From: Clostridium sp.
GTDB taxonomy: Bacteria > Bacteroidota > Bacteroidia > Bacteroidales > Muribaculaceae
Reading direction: 5' to 3'
DNA: 64,000 nt
NCBI GenBank assembly: GCA_023663805.1
Contig: JAMPGR010000001.1
Span: 1,040,066-1,104,065 of the forward strand
The position numbers and the translations under genes are program-made. Under the pieces are notes generated by a model. That model did not search any database. It had not been told where the DNA came from and saw only the letters and a program-made list of their open reading frames with translations. Positions 7,697 through 16,714 of this stretch are shown here, piece by piece (position 1 is the first letter of the stretch; every line of letters starts with the position of its first letter).

Positions 7697-9178
7697 TCAA
7701 TAGTTTCTAGCGAAAATGACGCGCTGGGCCGAGGGCTTTCCGGTCACCATACAAACGCCCGGTGTCTTGTCGCCGTCGAGCGGAATACAGCGTATCGTCG
7801 CCTTCGTCTCGGCTTTGATCTTCTCTTCGGTCTCGGGGGTTCCGTCCCAGTGGGCCAGGATGAAACCTCCCTTTTCGATCTGCTCCTTGAATTCTTCGTA
7901 GGTGTCGACTTCGACGATCATCTCCTCGCGGTGTCTGAGGGCTTTGTCGTAGATATTGGCCTGGATATCCTCGAGCAGGTCGGCGACGCGCTGTGCGATT
8001 CCGTCCCAGGGTTCGCTCTGTTTCTCGAGGGTGTCGCGGCGCATGACTTCGACGGTTCCGTTTTCGATGTCGCGCATGCCGAGGGCGAGACGTACGGGCA
8101 CACCCTTCAGTTCGTAGTCGGCGAACTTGAAGCCGGGGCGGCGGTTGTCGGCGTCGTCATACTTGACGCTGATGCCCATCTGGCGGAGTTCCTTGACAAG
8201 TGGCTCGACCTTTTCGGATACCTGCCGGAGTTGTTCGGCACTCTTGTAGATCGGAACGATGACGACCTGAATCGGAGCGAGGTGGGGAGGGAGCACGAGG
8301 CCGTTGTCGTCGGAGTGGGTCATTATCAGCGCACCCATCAGACGGGTCGAGACGCCCCACGACGTTGCCCAGACATATTCAGGCTTGTTTTCCTTATTAA
8401 TAAATGTGACATCGAACGCCTTTGCAAAGTTCTGGCCGAGGAAGTGGGACGTACCGCTCTGAAGGGCCTTTCCGTCCTGCATCATCGCTTCAATCGTGAA
8501 GGTTTCGATTGCACCGGCGAATCGTTCGTTGGCGCTCTTGACACCCTTGATGACCGGTACGGCCATATATTTCTCGGCGAATTCGGCGTAGACGTTCAGC
8601 ATCCGGACAGCCTCTTCGAGCGCCTCTTCGCGTGTTGCGTGGGCGGTGTGACCCTCCTGCCAGAGGAATTCGGCTGTACGGAGGAACATGCGCGTACGCA
8701 TCTCCCAGCGGAGAACGTTGGCCCACTGGTTGATCAGCAGCGGAAGATCGCGGTAACTCTGGATCCAGTTTTTATATGTGTTCCAGATGATCGTCTCGGA
8801 GGTCGGGCGGATAATCAGTTCCTCCTCGAGGCAGGCGTCGGGGTCGACAACGACACCGTTTCCGTCCGGATCGTTCTTCAAACGATAGTGTGTAACGACG
8901 GCACATTCCTTGGCGAAACCTTCGACATGCTCGGCCTCGCGACAGAGGAATGATTTCGGAATCAGGAGGGGGAAATATGCGTTCTGGTGACCCGTTTCCT
9001 TGAACATACGGTCGAGTTGCTGCTGCATCTTCTCCCAGATGGCATAGCCGTAGGGCTTGATGACCATACATCCCCGGACAGCCGACTGCTCGGCGAGATC
9101 GGCCTTGACGACAAGGTCGTTATACCACTGCGAATAGTTTTCGCTTCGTTTTGTCAGATCTTTAAGTTCCTTTGCCAT
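7697..9178 (-). CDS. proS: Prolyl-tRNA synthetase, archaeal/eukaryotic-type
   Basis: A 493-aa class II aminoacyl-tRNA synthetase that charges tRNA-Pro. Class II signatures are visible: [15 protein letters not shown] (motif 1/TxE region), [20 protein letters not shown] (motif 2) and the Pro-specific [10 protein letters not shown]. It lacks the bacterial INS editing insertion and ends in the characteristic C-terminal tyrosine (IFARNY), so it belongs to the short archaeal/eukaryotic form common in Bacteroidota. Forms without INS often rely on free-standing editing proteins; a ProX-like deacylase is encoded at 23526. A full consensus promoter lies upstream (9241-9272). Confidence 0.97.
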   Translation of the reverse strand: MAKELKDLTKRSENYSQWYNDLVVKADLAEQSAVRGCMVIKPYGYAIWEKMQQQLDRMFKETGHQNAYFPLLIPKSFLCREAEHVEGFAKECAVVTHYRLKNDPDGNGVVVDPDACLEEELIIRPTSETIIWNTYKNWIQSYRDLPLLINQWANVLRWEMRTRMFLRTAEFLWQEGHTAHATREEALEEAVRMLNVYAEFAEKYMAVPVIKGVKSANERFAGAIETFTIEAMMQDGKALQSGTSHFLGQNFAKAFDVTFINKENKPEYVWATSWGVSTRLMGALIMTHSDDNGLVLPPHLAPIQVVIVPIYKSAEQLRQVSEKVEPLVKELRQMGISVKYDDADNRRPGFKFADYELKGVPVRLALGMRDIENGTVEVMRRDTLEKQSEPWDGIAQRVADLLEDIQANIYDKALRHREEMIVEVDTYEEFKEQIEKGGFILAHWDGTPETEEKIKAETKATIRCIPLDGDKTPGVCMVTGKPSAQRVIFARNY

Positions 9179-9240
9179 TTTTTCTTTTCGATAATCTCTT
9201 TTAGATAGGATGCGCCACAGTTGGCGCCTTTGTCAGTCTG

Positions 9241-9272
9241 CAAAATTACACTAATTTTATGAAATTTCCAAA
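9241..9272 (-). promoter_or_regulatory. proS promoter (Bacteroidota -33/-7)
   Basis: On the minus strand, TTTG (9272-9269) is followed by exactly 20 bp and TAATTTTG (9248-9241). Both match the primary sigma factor elements known from Bacteroides. It points to proS, whose start codon lies about 63 bp downstream. Confidence 0.8.
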
Positions 9273-9318
9273 AACAGATTTTCATTCGGGGGCAGAGAAC
9301 TGTTTAACGGAGCAATAT

Positions 9319-9394
9319 CTGACCAATTAAGAGTAAATTCAGGTCAGATTTTTTTTCATAAAAGACAGATTGTTAATTTTGTTTTACAAAACAA
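9319..9394 (+). promoter_or_regulatory. Sulfatase promoter region with two inverted repeats
   Basis: TAATTTTG at 9374-9381 fits the -7 element, though no -33 TTTG is present, which is typical of activated promoters. A perfect 7-bp inverted repeat with 2-bp centre (ttgttttacaaaacaa, 9379-9394) overlaps its downstream end. A second one (CTGACC 9319-9324, GGTCAG 9342-9347) lies just upstream of the expected -33 region. Either could be an operator; no regulator gene is adjacent. Confidence 0.45.
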
Positions 9395-9432
9395 TAACAT
9401 AATCAATTCTAACCCCACAACAACTTCAGAAC

Positions 9433-12033
9433 ATGAAGACATCAAAACAGATTCTGATGTCGGCGGCTGCGCTGGTTCCGGTGATGTCCTGGGCCCAGCA
9501 GGAGGCGCGCCATCCGAACATCATGCTGATTGTCGTCGACGACATGGGCTACTCAGACCCCGGTTGCTTCGGCGGAGAAATTAACACCCCGAATATCGAC
9601 GGTCTCGCCCGCGACGGTGTCCGCTTTACCCAATTCTTCAACTCGGGCCGCAGTTGTCCGTCGCGCGCATCGCTCCTGACCGGACTCTACGCCCACCAGA
9701 CCGGCATCACGGCCATGGGCCTGAGTATGAACAGGCAGTGTGTAACGATTCCCGAGGTGCTCCGCCAGGCCGGCTACCACACCTCGATGAGCGGCAAATG
9801 GCACCTCTCGTTGACCCAGAGTATCAACAACAACAACGGCGGCACCGACCAACTCCGCTGGCTGAACCACCAGGGGTCGTTCGACCGCAACTTCTCGGCG
9901 CTCGACACCTACCCCTGTAACCGCGGTTTCGAAGAACACTGGGGAACCATATGGGGTGTCGTAGACCATTTCGACCCGTTCTCGCTCGTACACAACGAGA
10001 CGCCGATCTACACCGGCCATAACGGTCAGGAGGAACTCCCCGAGGGTTTCTACTCGACCGACTTCATCACCGAGAAAGCAATCGATATGCTCGACGGATA
10101 TCAGACCGACGATGACGACAAGCCTTTCTTTATGTATGTCTCCTATAACGCTCCCCACTGGCCCCTCCACGCCAAACCTGAAGATATTGCGAAATACAAG
10201 GGGGTCTACGACCAGGGATGGGACGTCATGCGCGAGAACCGCTATGCACGTATGGTCGAACTCGGTCTGATCTCACCCGAACAGGTTCCGGTCTGTCGAA
10301 ACGAGAGCAACCGAAAATGGGAGAACGAATCAGACAAGGCTTGGCAGGCTGCGAATATGGAGGTTCATGCCGCGATGATTGACTGCGTCGATCAGGGTAT
10401 CGGTCGCATTATCGCGAAACTGAAGGAGACCGGCGAATATGACAATACGGTTATCATCTTTACCTCCGACAACGGCGCATCCTCGGAAAACTACACGATC
10501 GGCAACTTCGACCGCCATAATCAGACGCGCGACGGACGCCAGGTTGTCCGCAACTCCCGGACCCCGGGCGACGAACTCTCCTACAATTATCTCGATACCG
10601 GCTGGGCCGGCGCCGTCAACACGCCGTTCCGCTACTGGAAACGCCAGTCGTTCCACGGCGGAACGGCCGCACCGACCATCGTCGTCTGGCCCGGGGGGAT
10701 GAAGGCTGAGAAGGGGAGCATCACCGACCAGCCATGCCACTTTATCGACCTGATGCCGACCTGCATCGAACTCGCCGGGGCGGAATATCCCGAGACCTAC
10801 AACGGCAACAATATTATTCCGCTCGTCGCCGAAGGGCGCAGTTTCCTTCCGCTGCTCGAGGGTAACGACTGGGATACGGAGCGCACGATGTTCTGGGAGC
10901 ATGAAAACGGCAAAGCTGTCCGCAAGGGTGACTGGAAAATGACCGCCCACACCGACAACGGCGCATGGCAGCTCTTCGATATGTCGACTGACTATTCCGA
11001 GACTGACAATGTCGCCGCCGAACACCCCGAGATTGTTCGCGAACTCCGCGCGATGTGGAATGAATGGGCAAAGAGCGTCGGGCTCAGTGTGCCCGCCGAG
11101 ATCGACGAAACAGAGAAGGAGCTGGTTTTCTATCTCCCTTTTGACGGAAGTCTGGATGAGATGGAACAGGGTCGCGCCGTGACTCCGAACAACGGGTATA
11201 CATTCGAGGAGGGTGTCGTCGGACAGGCACTGAAACTGAATGGCGTCAACCAGTCGCTCGACTTTCTACATCCGAATCTTATCCAGACTGAAAACACACA
11301 GTTCACTATTGCCGCATGGGTCTATGACGATGAAACCCTCGAACCGGATCCGGACAACGCCTCGACCCAGGACGGAAGTTATTTTCGCGACCAGGTCATC
11401 TTCGCCCAGCGCGACAACGCCGGGACAGGACGAATAATCCTCTATTCACGCCTCGAACGTCCAGAGTCAGGCGGCGAAGTCGAGAACTATTACGTCAACT
11501 TCCTCGGCAACAACCGTAACTACTCCTCGGCCGGAGCCGCCGAACGGGGCAAATGGCAGCATGTCGTCGTCGCCTGCAACCCGGCCGACCAGACTGTTAC
11601 ATTCTATGTAAACGGCCAGCGCGACCGAACGGTCACGACACCTCGTTTCGAGGCCTGCGTCGGCGGCTTCAGAATCGGCGGCCACAAGGCCGACAAGGAC
11701 TACTGGAACGGCAAGATCGACGAACTCTATTTTTACCGCGGTCTCTTGAGTGCCGAAGATGTAAAGAGTCTCTATGAGGGTAATGGTACGACACGTCTGA
11801 CTGCAGTCGACGGCACACAGGCCGGCATAGTCTACGATTCGATATCCCGAACGGTATGCACAGCCAATGGCGCCGTCGCAAAATCGATAGCAGTCTACAC
11901 CGTCGCCGGATCGCTGGCTGCTTCGGTTGATAATTCGACCTCGCTCCGTCTCGGCTCCCTTACCCCCGATGTCTATATCGTCAAGGCAGTCGATCCCGAT
12001 GGTGTTGAATCGTCGCTCAAAATCAGATTCTGA
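9433..12033 (+). CDS. Formylglycine-type sulfatase with C-terminal LamG-like domain
   Basis: The 866-aa product has a signal peptide (residues 1-21, ending SWAQ). An S1-type sulfatase domain begins PNIMLIVVDDMGYSD, with metal-binding Asp36-Asp37. The maturation site is Cys75 in SCPSRASLLTG, so the cysteine would be converted to formylglycine by a radical-SAM maturase not encoded here. After the sulfatase C-subdomain, residues of about 567-775 form a LamG/concanavalin-like domain (FYLPFDGSLDE...WNGKIDELYFYRG). The last 75 residues (VYTVAGSLAAS...PDVYIVKAVD) resemble the type IX secretion C-terminal sorting domain. It probably removes sulfate from a host or dietary glycan outside the cell. The substrate is unknown, and no partner glycosidase is adjacent. 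Confidence 0.93.
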   Translation: MKTSKQILMSAAALVPVMSWAQQEARHPNIMLIVVDDMGYSDPGCFGGEINTPNIDGLARDGVRFTQFFNSGRSCPSRASLLTGLYAHQTGITAMGLSMNRQCVTIPEVLRQAGYHTSMSGKWHLSLTQSINNNNGGTDQLRWLNHQGSFDRNFSALDTYPCNRGFEEHWGTIWGVVDHFDPFSLVHNETPIYTGHNGQEELPEGFYSTDFITEKAIDMLDGYQTDDDDKPFFMYVSYNAPHWPLHAKPEDIAKYKGVYDQGWDVMRENRYARMVELGLISPEQVPVCRNESNRKWENESDKAWQAANMEVHAAMIDCVDQGIGRIIAKLKETGEYDNTVIIFTSDNGASSENYTIGNFDRHNQTRDGRQVVRNSRTPGDELSYNYLDTGWAGAVNTPFRYWKRQSFHGGTAAPTIVVWPGGMKAEKGSITDQPCHFIDLMPTCIELAGAEYPETYNGNNIIPLVAEGRSFLPLLEGNDWDTERTMFWEHENGKAVRKGDWKMTAHTDNGAWQLFDMSTDYSETDNVAAEHPEIVRELRAMWNEWAKSVGLSVPAEIDETEKELVFYLPFDGSLDEMEQGRAVTPNNGYTFEEGVVGQALKLNGVNQSLDFLHPNLIQTENTQFTIAAWVYDDETLEPDPDNASTQDGSYFRDQVIFAQRDNAGTGRIILYSRLERPESGGEVENYYVNFLGNNRNYSSAGAAERGKWQHVVVACNPADQTVTFYVNGQRDRTVTTPRFEACVGGFRIGGHKADKDYWNGKIDELYFYRGLLSAEDVKSLYEGNGTTRLTAVDGTQAGIVYDSISRTVCTANGAVAKSIAVYTVAGSLAASVDNSTSLRLGSLTPDVYIVKAVDPDGVESSLKIRF

Positions 12034-12048
12034 TCCTGTCTCCCACAT

Positions 12049-12089
12049 AAAACAAAAAAGGCATCCGATTCGGATGCCTTTTTTGTTTT
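12049..12089. terminator. Bidirectional rho-independent terminator
   Basis: A perfect 20-bp inverted repeat with an A-tract on the left and a T-tract on the right (core ggcatccgattcggatgcc) lies between the convergent sulfatase and lipoprotein genes. It can stop transcription from both sides. Confidence 0.92.
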
Positions 12090-12097
12090 ATGTATGG

Positions 12098-12643
12098 TCA
12101 CTCGGCCGGGCGAAGTTCCGGGGGAAGTTCGTCGGAAGGCTGGGCGGCGACAGAGTCTGTTCCGGTCGAATCGCTCTCTTCGGAGGGAGCGGCTGGTCCA
12201 TAGCCGTCATACTGCGACAACCGCTCCTGGAAGCGGCTATAGACCTCCTGGAGGTCAGTGTCTGGATGATTATTGTCGGGGCGCGATGCAGCGGCGAGAA
12301 ATTTGTCGCCGTGGTTTCCACGAACTATATCGTAGATGTCGACAAAGTCCCGCATCGTCGCCATCGCTCCGCGGTGGTTGCCGGAGGAGATCTGCTGGTT
12401 GTAAAGATCGTAGAATCCATAGAGTATTCCGGCGGCTTGTTCCGGAGAGAGGTCGTCGGCGAAGAGCGTCTGGTCATCGCCCGCTTTGACATTCTGGGCG
12501 GGGAGGGGGGCGGATTCAGCGACGGTCTCAGTCGAATCCATAGCCGTCTGAGCGTCGTCAGCCTTGTTTCCGCCGCTGCAGGATGTTATAACTATCGTGG
12601 CGGCCAGAATGACGGCCGCGACGGGTGTTTTCTTTAGTATCAT
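12098..12643 (-). CDS. Small lipoprotein of unknown function
   Basis: A 181-aa protein with a lipoprotein signal peptide: hydrophobic residues 8-20, then lipobox ITSC with the lipid-accepting Cys22, followed by SGG. The mature part holds a helical domain (SPEQAAGILYGFYDLYNQQI to about residue 150) flanked by Ser/Thr/Asp/Pro-rich low-complexity stretches, suggesting a flexible periplasmic or surface lipoprotein. No known domain is recognised. It follows the acyl-CoA synthetase gene by 14 bp and is the last gene before the terminator at 12049-12089. Confidence 0.8.
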   Translation of the reverse strand: MILKKTPVAAVILAATIVITSCSGGNKADDAQTAMDSTETVAESAPLPAQNVKAGDDQTLFADDLSPEQAAGILYGFYDLYNQQISSGNHRGAMATMRDFVDIYDIVRGNHGDKFLAAASRPDNNHPDTDLQEVYSRFQERLSQYDGYGPAAPSEESDSTGTDSVAAQPSDELPPELRPAE

Positions 12644-12657
12644 ACTTATTCGGAAAC

Positions 12658-14322
12658 TTATTTTGCTGGTTGATAGAGATAGCGTTTAATCGATTTTTTC
12701 GGAGTCTTCTCGAATTCTTCGTTGAAGATTCGGGCTTTTGCGATACGCGAATAACTCGGAAGAGCCTGGTTCAGTGTCGCGATATTTTCGTCCATTGTAG
12801 CCTGGATGTCGTCGGTCGACATACCCTGTAGGTTCGCGTTGTCCATGTCGGGATAGATAAGCGCGACAAGCCGCCCGTCCTCCTCGATAATCAGCGATTC
12901 GTTGACATATGGCATATTGTTCAACTGGTCTTCAATCTCTTCGGGGTAAATATTCTGTCCCGATGCTCCGAGAATCATATTTTTGTCGCGGCCGCGAAGG
13001 TAGATGAAATTGTCTGCGTCGACACACCCGATGTCGCCCGTGTTGAGCCATCTGTCGTTGTCAATGGCCGCGCGTGTAGCCTCCGGATTTTTATAATAAC
13101 CGGTCATGACGTTGTCTCCGCGCGTGTAGATGACTCCGGGGACAGTCGACGGGGATGGGGAGTCTACGCGAACCTCCATGCGGTCGACAACGCGTCCGCA
13201 CGATCCCTGGCGAGACTCTGTCCAATTGGCATATGATATCAGCGGACCGCATTCAGTCATGCCATAGCCGACAGTGAATGGGAATGATATTTTTCGGAGG
13301 AATATCTCGACCTCTTTGTTCAGGCTGGCGCCGCCGATAATAATTTCGCATAACTGGCCGCCGAAACTCACGGTCAGTTTCTCCTTGACGCGCGACAGCA
13401 GGCGGTTGTCGAGGAACGGGACGCGGAGCATCAGTTTCATCAGCGGCTTGTCGAGCAGAGGGAAGATGCGTGTCCTGATGATCTTCTCGAGAATCAGCGG
13501 AACGGCGACAATCAGTTTCGGGCGTATACGTTCGAATACGGCCGTCAGCACCCGCGGCGAAGGGGTCCGGTTTAGGAACCAGATCTGACACCCCTTGACG
13601 AACGGATGGAGGAATTCGATCGAAAGGCCGTACATATGGGCCATCGGGAGCATCAGGACAAGCGGATCGCCGGCTTTAAGGTAGGGGATATGTTCGCAGG
13701 CGAAGATGACATTCGAGACCATTGCCCGGTCCGGCAGCATGACCCCTTTGGAGAATCCGGTCGATCCGGAGGTGTAACTGATCAGGATCGTCTCTTCTGG
13801 CTTGGTCCGGGCATAGCGGACATCCTTCGCCTCGAAACGCTCGGGGAATTCGCGGCCGAAAAGTTCGTTCAGGTGGGCTCGGGCAACGGCCAGACCTTCG
13901 TGGCGCGAGAAGAGGAGGAAGAATCCGTTGGTCGACAGAATGCCTCGCAGGGCGGGCATCAAGTCGGGATCGAGGTTCTCAAAAATAGCCTCGTCGGCGA
14001 AGAGAAGGAGCGATTCGGAGTGGTTGACAAGATGGTGGATGTTGTCACTCTTGAATTCGTGGAGAATCGGAACGATCACGGCTCCGTATGACACGGCCGC
14101 GATAAAGACAACTCCCCAGTGGGCCGAGTTCTTTCCGCAGAGGGCGATCTTGTCGCCGGGGCGGACACCGCTCTCGCGGAACAGAAGGTGGAGTTTGGCT
14201 ACCTTTCGTGCGACATCCTTGAACTGCAGCGATACGCCGTCGATATCCGTCAGTGCGGGCATGTCCCAGTGGTTTCTGATAGTTTGCTCGAAGAGTTCGG
14301 AGAGGGAGGTGTTTATATCCAT
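12658..14322 (-). CDS. AMP-binding acyl-CoA/acyl-ACP synthetase (FadD-like)
   Basis: This 554-aa adenylate-forming enzyme activates a carboxylic acid with ATP and passes it to CoA or another thiol. The P-loop ISYTSGSTGFSKGV lies at about residues 181-194, the adenylate-binding YGMTECGPL at about 357-365, the hinge TGDIG...YLRGRDKNMIL at about 430-450, and the catalytic Lys region TPKKSIKRYL near the C-terminus. Overall it is most like long-chain fatty-acid ligases, though without the usual length extensions. It has its own full consensus promoter (14350-14381) that overlaps the end of the phytase gene, and it leads into the small lipoprotein. The substrate chain length is not evident. Confidence 0.9.
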   Translation of the reverse strand: MDINTSLSELFEQTIRNHWDMPALTDIDGVSLQFKDVARKVAKLHLLFRESGVRPGDKIALCGKNSAHWGVVFIAAVSYGAVIVPILHEFKSDNIHHLVNHSESLLLFADEAIFENLDPDLMPALRGILSTNGFFLLFSRHEGLAVARAHLNELFGREFPERFEAKDVRYARTKPEETILISYTSGSTGFSKGVMLPDRAMVSNVIFACEHIPYLKAGDPLVLMLPMAHMYGLSIEFLHPFVKGCQIWFLNRTPSPRVLTAVFERIRPKLIVAVPLILEKIIRTRIFPLLDKPLMKLMLRVPFLDNRLLSRVKEKLTVSFGGQLCEIIIGGASLNKEVEIFLRKISFPFTVGYGMTECGPLISYANWTESRQGSCGRVVDRMEVRVDSPSPSTVPGVIYTRGDNVMTGYYKNPEATRAAIDNDRWLNTGDIGCVDADNFIYLRGRDKNMILGASGQNIYPEEIEDQLNNMPYVNESLIIEEDGRLVALIYPDMDNANLQGMSTDDIQATMDENIATLNQALPSYSRIAKARIFNEEFEKTPKKSIKRYLYQPAK

Positions 14323-14349
14323 GCTGTTTGGTTATTCTGTTTCAGATTG

Positions 14350-14381
14350 CAAAGATAGCATTTTTCTGCGGTTCCCGCAAA
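14350..14381 (-). promoter_or_regulatory. Promoter of the acyl-CoA synthetase gene
   Basis: On the minus strand, TTTG (14381-14378) is followed by 20 bp and TATCTTTG (14357-14350). Both elements and the spacing are ideal for Bacteroidota. The start codon is 28 bp downstream. Confidence 0.78.
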
Positions 14382-14384
14382 TCG

Positions 14385-15671
14385 CTATTGCGCCCATAGC
14401 GGAATACACCTTATTAAATAAGCGCGGGCCTCTCCCCATGGCAGGTAGAGACGGTCATCGCCAGCCATCAGCGGGACCGGCGTCTCGTTTAGGTCGCAGC
14501 GGAGATAGATCTGTCCCGAATCAGACTGGAATAACACCATCTGGAGATTGGCTGCCATCGGAACGAGCGTGAAGTCGAGCCAGTGGAGCCCGACGGTGTC
14601 GAAATAGTTGGTCAGATAATATGCTCCGCGGAGCCTCATCAGCGACAGCAGCGGCATCAGCGTTTCGGCATGGCCGAATCGGAGACGAACCGGAACATAG
14701 GATGTTCCGGCCTCTATTCCGGAGACTGCCATGTCGGCCTCGTCGACAATCTCCTTCAGCAGCGGCGCGGCAATCTCAGCCGGGACCGACGACAAAACCG
14801 AGAACGATCGGAGCAGATACTGGCGGAGGTTGAAACACTGCCAGAGGGAATTCATCTGCTCCAGGGTCAGGAAACGCGACGGCAGGCCGTCGATCCCCAT
14901 AGCTGCCGTGCCGGCCAGGAGCGAATATTCGGCCATCGCAGTCTCCGCCCCGTCGATTTCTCCGAACGGGAAACCTTTTCCGAGCACCCGCGAGAGAATT
15001 CCTTCGACATCGACGCGCGAAAGTTGATTGTCGTATGCCTCACGCCATGTATCCCCCTTGCTGAAGTCTGTATATTCGCGGTCATCGTCGAAAAAACGGA
15101 GCAGGGGAGAGTATTCTCTGCCCGACGACGCAGTCATCTCGACCCGATTGTTAAGTCGGCACAACTGATGGAGAAATGTATACATACTCATAACGCAACG
15201 CGGAGAGTAGGACGATATCGCGTCTACGCGTCCGTTAAAGAGCATCGGATAGTTGGCATACATTCGTGAGGCGATCCCGCGCTGTTCAGCCTGTCCGAGC
15301 GAATCGAGTGCACCCCAGCGGCCTGCGGAGAGCGAGATGACCCTTTCGGTCAGAGCGAGGAGGTCGCGGCCGTCGGGAGTGATTGTTCCGAGCGAATCGG
15401 CCGCCTGCAGGGCCGATTTGACCGTCAGCGCATGTTTCGCCGAAGCCGGAAAACGCGCCCCGTGCCGTCCGACATGGCTGATCATGACCGGTTTGAGCGA
15501 GTCGGGACAGTCGCTCGGGGAGGCGGGCGCAGGGTAGGGCATCGCACTCCCGCAGCATTGTTCGAACGTGTAGTCCGTAGCGGTCGGATCGGCCGCCGAG
15601 AGCCGTCCGGCGGCGATTGTCGAGACTGAAACCGCCAGTATTGCTATGGCGAAAACGCGTGATACATACAT
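14385..15671 (-). CDS. Histidine acid phosphatase, MINPP-type phytase
   Basis: The 428-aa product has an N-terminal signal peptide (to about residue 27). It carries the clade-2 histidine phosphatase motif RHGARFP (69-75), with the nucleophile His70, and the C-terminal HAE motif (334-336). HAE rather than HD is the mark of multiple inositol polyphosphate phosphatases, such as the characterised Bacteroides thetaiotaomicron enzyme, which strip phosphates from phytate. Probably secreted to the periplasm or packaged in outer-membrane vesicles. It follows the DUF4923 gene by 24 bp and likely shares its promoter. The call is strong on motifs; the inositol phosphate specificity is taken from the family. 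Confidence 0.9.
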   Translation of the reverse strand: MYVSRVFAIAILAVSVSTIAAGRLSAADPTATDYTFEQCCGSAMPYPAPASPSDCPDSLKPVMISHVGRHGARFPASAKHALTVKSALQAADSLGTITPDGRDLLALTERVISLSAGRWGALDSLGQAEQRGIASRMYANYPMLFNGRVDAISSYSPRCVMSMYTFLHQLCRLNNRVEMTASSGREYSPLLRFFDDDREYTDFSKGDTWREAYDNQLSRVDVEGILSRVLGKGFPFGEIDGAETAMAEYSLLAGTAAMGIDGLPSRFLTLEQMNSLWQCFNLRQYLLRSFSVLSSVPAEIAAPLLKEIVDEADMAVSGIEAGTSYVPVRLRFGHAETLMPLLSLMRLRGAYYLTNYFDTVGLHWLDFTLVPMAANLQMVLFQSDSGQIYLRCDLNETPVPLMAGDDRLYLPWGEARAYLIRCIPLWAQ

Positions 15672-15695
15672 ATTTACAAGAATTATCTCATCTGA

Positions 15696-16361
15696 TTATT
15701 TGGTTTCCGGATCGGCAGTTTTCTCGAGTTCGAAGCCGACGCAGACGCCGTCGTATGACTTCAGGAGGTTAACAGCCGTTGTGATAGTCGAACTTTTCGC
15801 AACGGAACTGACTTTTTCGGCAATTTCGATCAGTTTAGTGACGTCGAACATGACGTTGGTCGAGTTGCCGCTTTGGGTGACGTAGGCGTTCATCTTGCCG
15901 AGTTTGATTTTGCCCAGTGCTGTGAAATTGAAGGTGAAGTTCGCCTCCGAACCCTCTTCTGCGAGAGTCTCGACTGTACCTTTCAGTATGATACTGCGAA
16001 CGGTCATCGTAAAGGTCGAGTCGGGGTTGACGGTCATGACAACCTGGTCGAGGCCGGTTGTTTTGTAGTATGGCTCGAGTTTGCAGACGATCGCCGACGA
16101 AGCGGCAGCACCGCCGGCCTTCTGTAGTAAATTCTCGCTTTTGAATGTAACAGCCGGAGCCGAGTAACTCCAGGTTCCGCAGAGGTCTTCGACCGTCAGG
16201 CTCTCTTTCTGGAGGAGGCCGGAGATTATGTTGCCTATGGGCGAATCCGACGAACCAGATCCGCCGAGAACATTTTTAAGGTCTTTCAGGTCCCATGCGT
16301 GGAGCGACGCCGTTGACAAAAGGAATGCTGCGATAACAGCGCAGATGTGTTTTGTTTTCAT
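15696..16361 (-). CDS. DUF4923 family lipocalin-like exported protein
   Basis: I place the start at 16361, giving 221 aa with a good signal peptide (MKTKHICAVIAAFLLSTASLHA). The frame is open further upstream to 16505, but that stretch overlaps the promoter. The mature protein begins WDLKDLKNVLGG, contains the LCGTWSYSAPAVTFKSENLL region and ends in beta strands. This is the pattern of DUF4923 proteins of Bacteroidales, which have a lipocalin-like barrel and no known function. A complete consensus promoter lies 30 bp upstream, and the phytase gene follows after 24 bp. Confidence 0.85.
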   Translation of the reverse strand: MKTKHICAVIAAFLLSTASLHAWDLKDLKNVLGGSGSSDSPIGNIISGLLQKESLTVEDLCGTWSYSAPAVTFKSENLLQKAGGAAASSAIVCKLEPYYKTTGLDQVVMTVNPDSTFTMTVRSIILKGTVETLAEEGSEANFTFNFTALGKIKLGKMNAYVTQSGNSTNVMFDVTKLIEIAEKVSSVAKSSTITTAVNLLKSYDGVCVGFELEKTADPETK

Positions 16362-16390
16362 AAATGAAATTATAGAAACGTAATTTACCG

Positions 16391-16422
16391 CAAAAGTACA
16401 TAACTTTGTCATAAATAACAAA
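16391..16422 (-). promoter_or_regulatory. Promoter of the DUF4923-phytase transcript
   Basis: TTTG (16422-16419), a 20-bp spacer and TACTTTTG (16398-16391) on the minus strand form a complete Bacteroidota promoter ahead of the start codon at 16361. This placement also decides the start. Confidence 0.82.
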
Positions 16423-16566
16423 CCGATTCTACAAAGATATTGTTCTGGCAGATGAAACACAACTTTAAACGAGTTAAAATTCCGTTTAAACGCCAGAAAT
16501 TTCATAAGCAGGATTATGTTAAATAGGATATGGAAAGCCCCCTCGCCCTTTAGTCAAATTGACAAT

Positions 16567-16640
16567 CTGGGTTCTCTGGGTTCTCTGGGTTCTCTGGGTT
16601 CTCTGGGTTCTCTGGGTTCTCTGGGTTCTCTGAGTTTCTC
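16567..16640. repeat. 9-bp minisatellite upstream of queA
   Basis: Seven perfect head-to-tail copies of ctgggttct occupy 16567-16629, followed by a degenerate eighth (ctgagtttct). The array lies in the gap between the divergent DUF4923 and queA promoters. The unit is a multiple of three, so it reads as Arg-Thr-Gln repeats on the minus strand. I see no sign that this is translated. Confidence 0.9.
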
Positions 16641-16689
16641 TCGCGGTTCTCGGGATGTTGCGGGGGCTCGGGATTCCGGTATTTTTTCG

Positions 16690-16697
16690 TAACTTTG
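16690..16697 (+). promoter_or_regulatory. queA -7 element
   Basis: TAACTTTG matches the -7 consensus, 18 bp before the queA ATG, which leaves a leader of only about 10-15 nt. No TTTG is seen at the expected -33 distance. Confidence 0.6.
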
Positions 16698-16714
16698 CAG
16701 GCCTATAACTGAGA

